NCBI GenBank assembly: GCA_964634465.1
Contig: CAZWLY010000008.1
Location: forward strand, 154,655-218,654
Length of the DNA stretch: 64,000 bases
Direction of reading: 5' to 3'
DNA from: CAZWLY01 sp964634465
Lineage (GTDB): Bacteria > Desulfobacterota > Desulfarculia > G963662305
Of this stretch, positions 63,119-64,000 are shown in pieces. A model generated the notes under the pieces. The model did no database searches, was not told the DNA's origin, and saw only the letters and a program-made list of their open reading frames with translations. Position 1 is the first letter of the stretch. Each line of letters opens with the position of its first letter. The translations under genes were made by a program, and so were the position numbers.

Positions 63119-63907
63119 CTACCATGAGATCGCTATTGCCAGCACTAGAAGGCCATAACCGATGCCATTAAGGATCAAGCCCCATTTGCATTTCTTACGG
63201 TTTGTAAATCCGGGACTAGCTAACTTGTGATGGTTAAGGAACGATGCCGGGTATTGCCATTCAGTAGACTTTGCAAGTAAGCAAGTGCTTACAAGGTAAC
63301 ATGTCCCGCTTATAATCATAAGCAGCTTAGACAAGCTACCTTTTATTGTGCCATTATGGGCCACCTCAAGGATAGAGTTGTTTAAAAAAGCGGTAAACAG
63401 GAGAGCAAGGTAAGCAAAAATAAACAGCCAGGGGACAGCTTTTAATTTGAACCATGAGTAACGGCTGAGTATTACCGCACAGTTAGGTTCCCAAGTCGGT
63501 TCTCCGTTCTTTTCCCTAAGGGTTTCAAGGTTGCTTTCATATTTTTGAAGGTCTCTAAAGATTGGGTAGTCAATACAACTGCAAAGACCTTCTTCCAGCA
63601 TCCTGAGGTTTCTTTCCCAGAAGGCGTTCTTGGCAGTATACCGGTTCAAGGCAACGATCATAATTAGACATAAACCCACGCCAAGGAGTGCTAGACATTC
63701 TCCAAGGAATGGCCATTTTGGGTCTGTTTTCGTGATAAGCACCGCAATGGCCGCAATGAATATCGAATTGCCCGTGATGTATGCAGAGGCCAAAGTGTGA
63801 TAACTGGTGTCACCGGCGGCTCGCAAATTGGCCAGTATTTTGTAGAGTTCCCTGTTGGTTACGTGGCCGTCGTTTTTGTTTGCGTCCCTATCGGAAGATA
63901 TGACCAA
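63119..63907 (-). CDS. Orphan multi-pass membrane protein in low-GC DNA
   Basis: About 262 residues with five hydrophobic segments (about 41-58, 68-87, 157-175, 192-210, 240-262), and a soluble middle (residues about 90-155). Its G+C content is visibly much lower than the rest of the window. No family recognised with confidence; the layout is loosely like small membrane effectors (SLATT or RipA type) of defence islands, but I see no diagnostic motif. AAAGGAGG touches the TTG used as start, so the true start is uncertain. It lies between two inverted repeats. Confidence 0.6.
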   Translation of the reverse strand: MVISSDRDANKNDGHVTNRELYKILANLRAAGDTSYHTLASAYITGNSIFIAAIAVLITKTDPKWPFLGECLALLGVGLCLIMIVALNRYTAKNAFWERNLRMLEEGLCSCIDYPIFRDLQKYESNLETLREKNGEPTWEPNCAVILSRYSWFKLKAVPWLFIFAYLALLFTAFLNNSILEVAHNGTIKGSLSKLLMIISGTCYLVSTCLLAKSTEWQYPASFLNHHKLASPGFTNRKKCKWGLILNGIGYGLLVLAIAISW

Positions 63908-63926
63908 CCTCCTTTAGTGTACTGTG

Positions 63927-63945
63927 TGTACAGTAACGTTATTTA
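63927..63945 (-). repeat. Right inverted repeat of the low-GC cassette
   Basis: TGTACAGTAACGTTATTTA, inverted partner of 63086-63104 with one mismatch. It is about 10 bp upstream of the Shine-Dalgarno of the membrane-protein gene, so it could also be a regulator site. Confidence 0.75.
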
Positions 63946-64000
63946 GAGCTATAGTCAAATCTGGTGTACGGCCTGATCAGGCGGGGTCCCTGTTGGCCTC

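Overview
The window is high-GC DNA (clearly above 60% G+C by eye) from a Gram-negative strict anaerobe, most likely a member of the Desulfobacterota (old Deltaproteobacteria). The reasons are a selenocysteine formate dehydrogenase with RnfB-like and NuoE-like partners, a tungsten aldehyde oxidoreductase, full-length NifU with NifS, an AccA-AccD fusion, a DHH-CBS-nucleotidyltransferase fusion, methylmalonyl-CoA epimerase, lipid A and core glycosyltransferases, and several multiheme cytochromes. The exact lineage is inferred, not proven. A run of 100 N inside a repetitive gene shows that this is a scaffolded draft assembly.

Layout. 1-7.2 kb (minus strand): a formate-oxidising electron-transfer operon (NuoE-like, RnfB-GltD fusion, FrhB/FdhB-like, Sec-containing FdhA), followed by a translationally coupled trio (DRTGG protein, HATPase, hydrogenase-like ferredoxin) that is probably a redox sensor module. 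7.3-15.1 kb (plus): UbiA-like prenyltransferase, RuvX, MltG, methylmalonyl-CoA epimerase, NifU, NifS, UppP, ManC, DedA. 15.2-21.3 kb (minus): rplM-rpsI-argC-truA-rmlA ending in a clear terminator, then a small Cys-rich protein, ArgS and a SPOR protein. 21.5-25.4 kb (plus): GyrB, a PurN-like formyltransferase and GmhB. 25.6-29.7 kb (minus): HEAT-repeat protein, an Xre regulator with a palindromic operator, DUF3795, DUF3786 and AccAD. 29.9-38.3 kb (plus): MTAP-family phosphorylase, a small coiled-coil protein, XerD, DHH-CBS-nucleotidyltransferase, M50 protease, EngB, a sigma-54 activator and ProC. 38.4-44.5 kb (minus): AOR, ValS and an acidic repeat protein broken by the assembly gap.

45.1-51.1 kb is the most unusual part. 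A NapC/NrfH-type tetraheme quinol dehydrogenase is followed by an octaheme HAO-family cytochrome. About 4 kb further on lies a second HAO-family gene whose N-terminus is a new-looking fusion (c-type heme, membrane segments, cytochrome b5-like domain, membrane segment). The last 379 residues of the two HAO proteins, and 1154 bp of DNA reaching past the stop codon, appear identical although the 5' parts have diverged.

51.1-59.8 kb (minus) holds an envelope cluster: LpxL-type acyltransferase, a GT39-like membrane protein, three glycosyltransferases, a secreted protein and a long-chain acyl-CoA synthetase. 60.0-62.9 kb (plus) is a coupled set of a polyprenol-phosphate-sugar-synthase-like GT2, a B12-type radical SAM enzyme and a creatininase-family protein. 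From about 63.0 kb the base composition drops sharply. There an orphan membrane-protein gene sits between 19-bp inverted repeats, which looks like a small acquired cassette.

I saw no tRNA, rRNA, CRISPR array or transposase gene.
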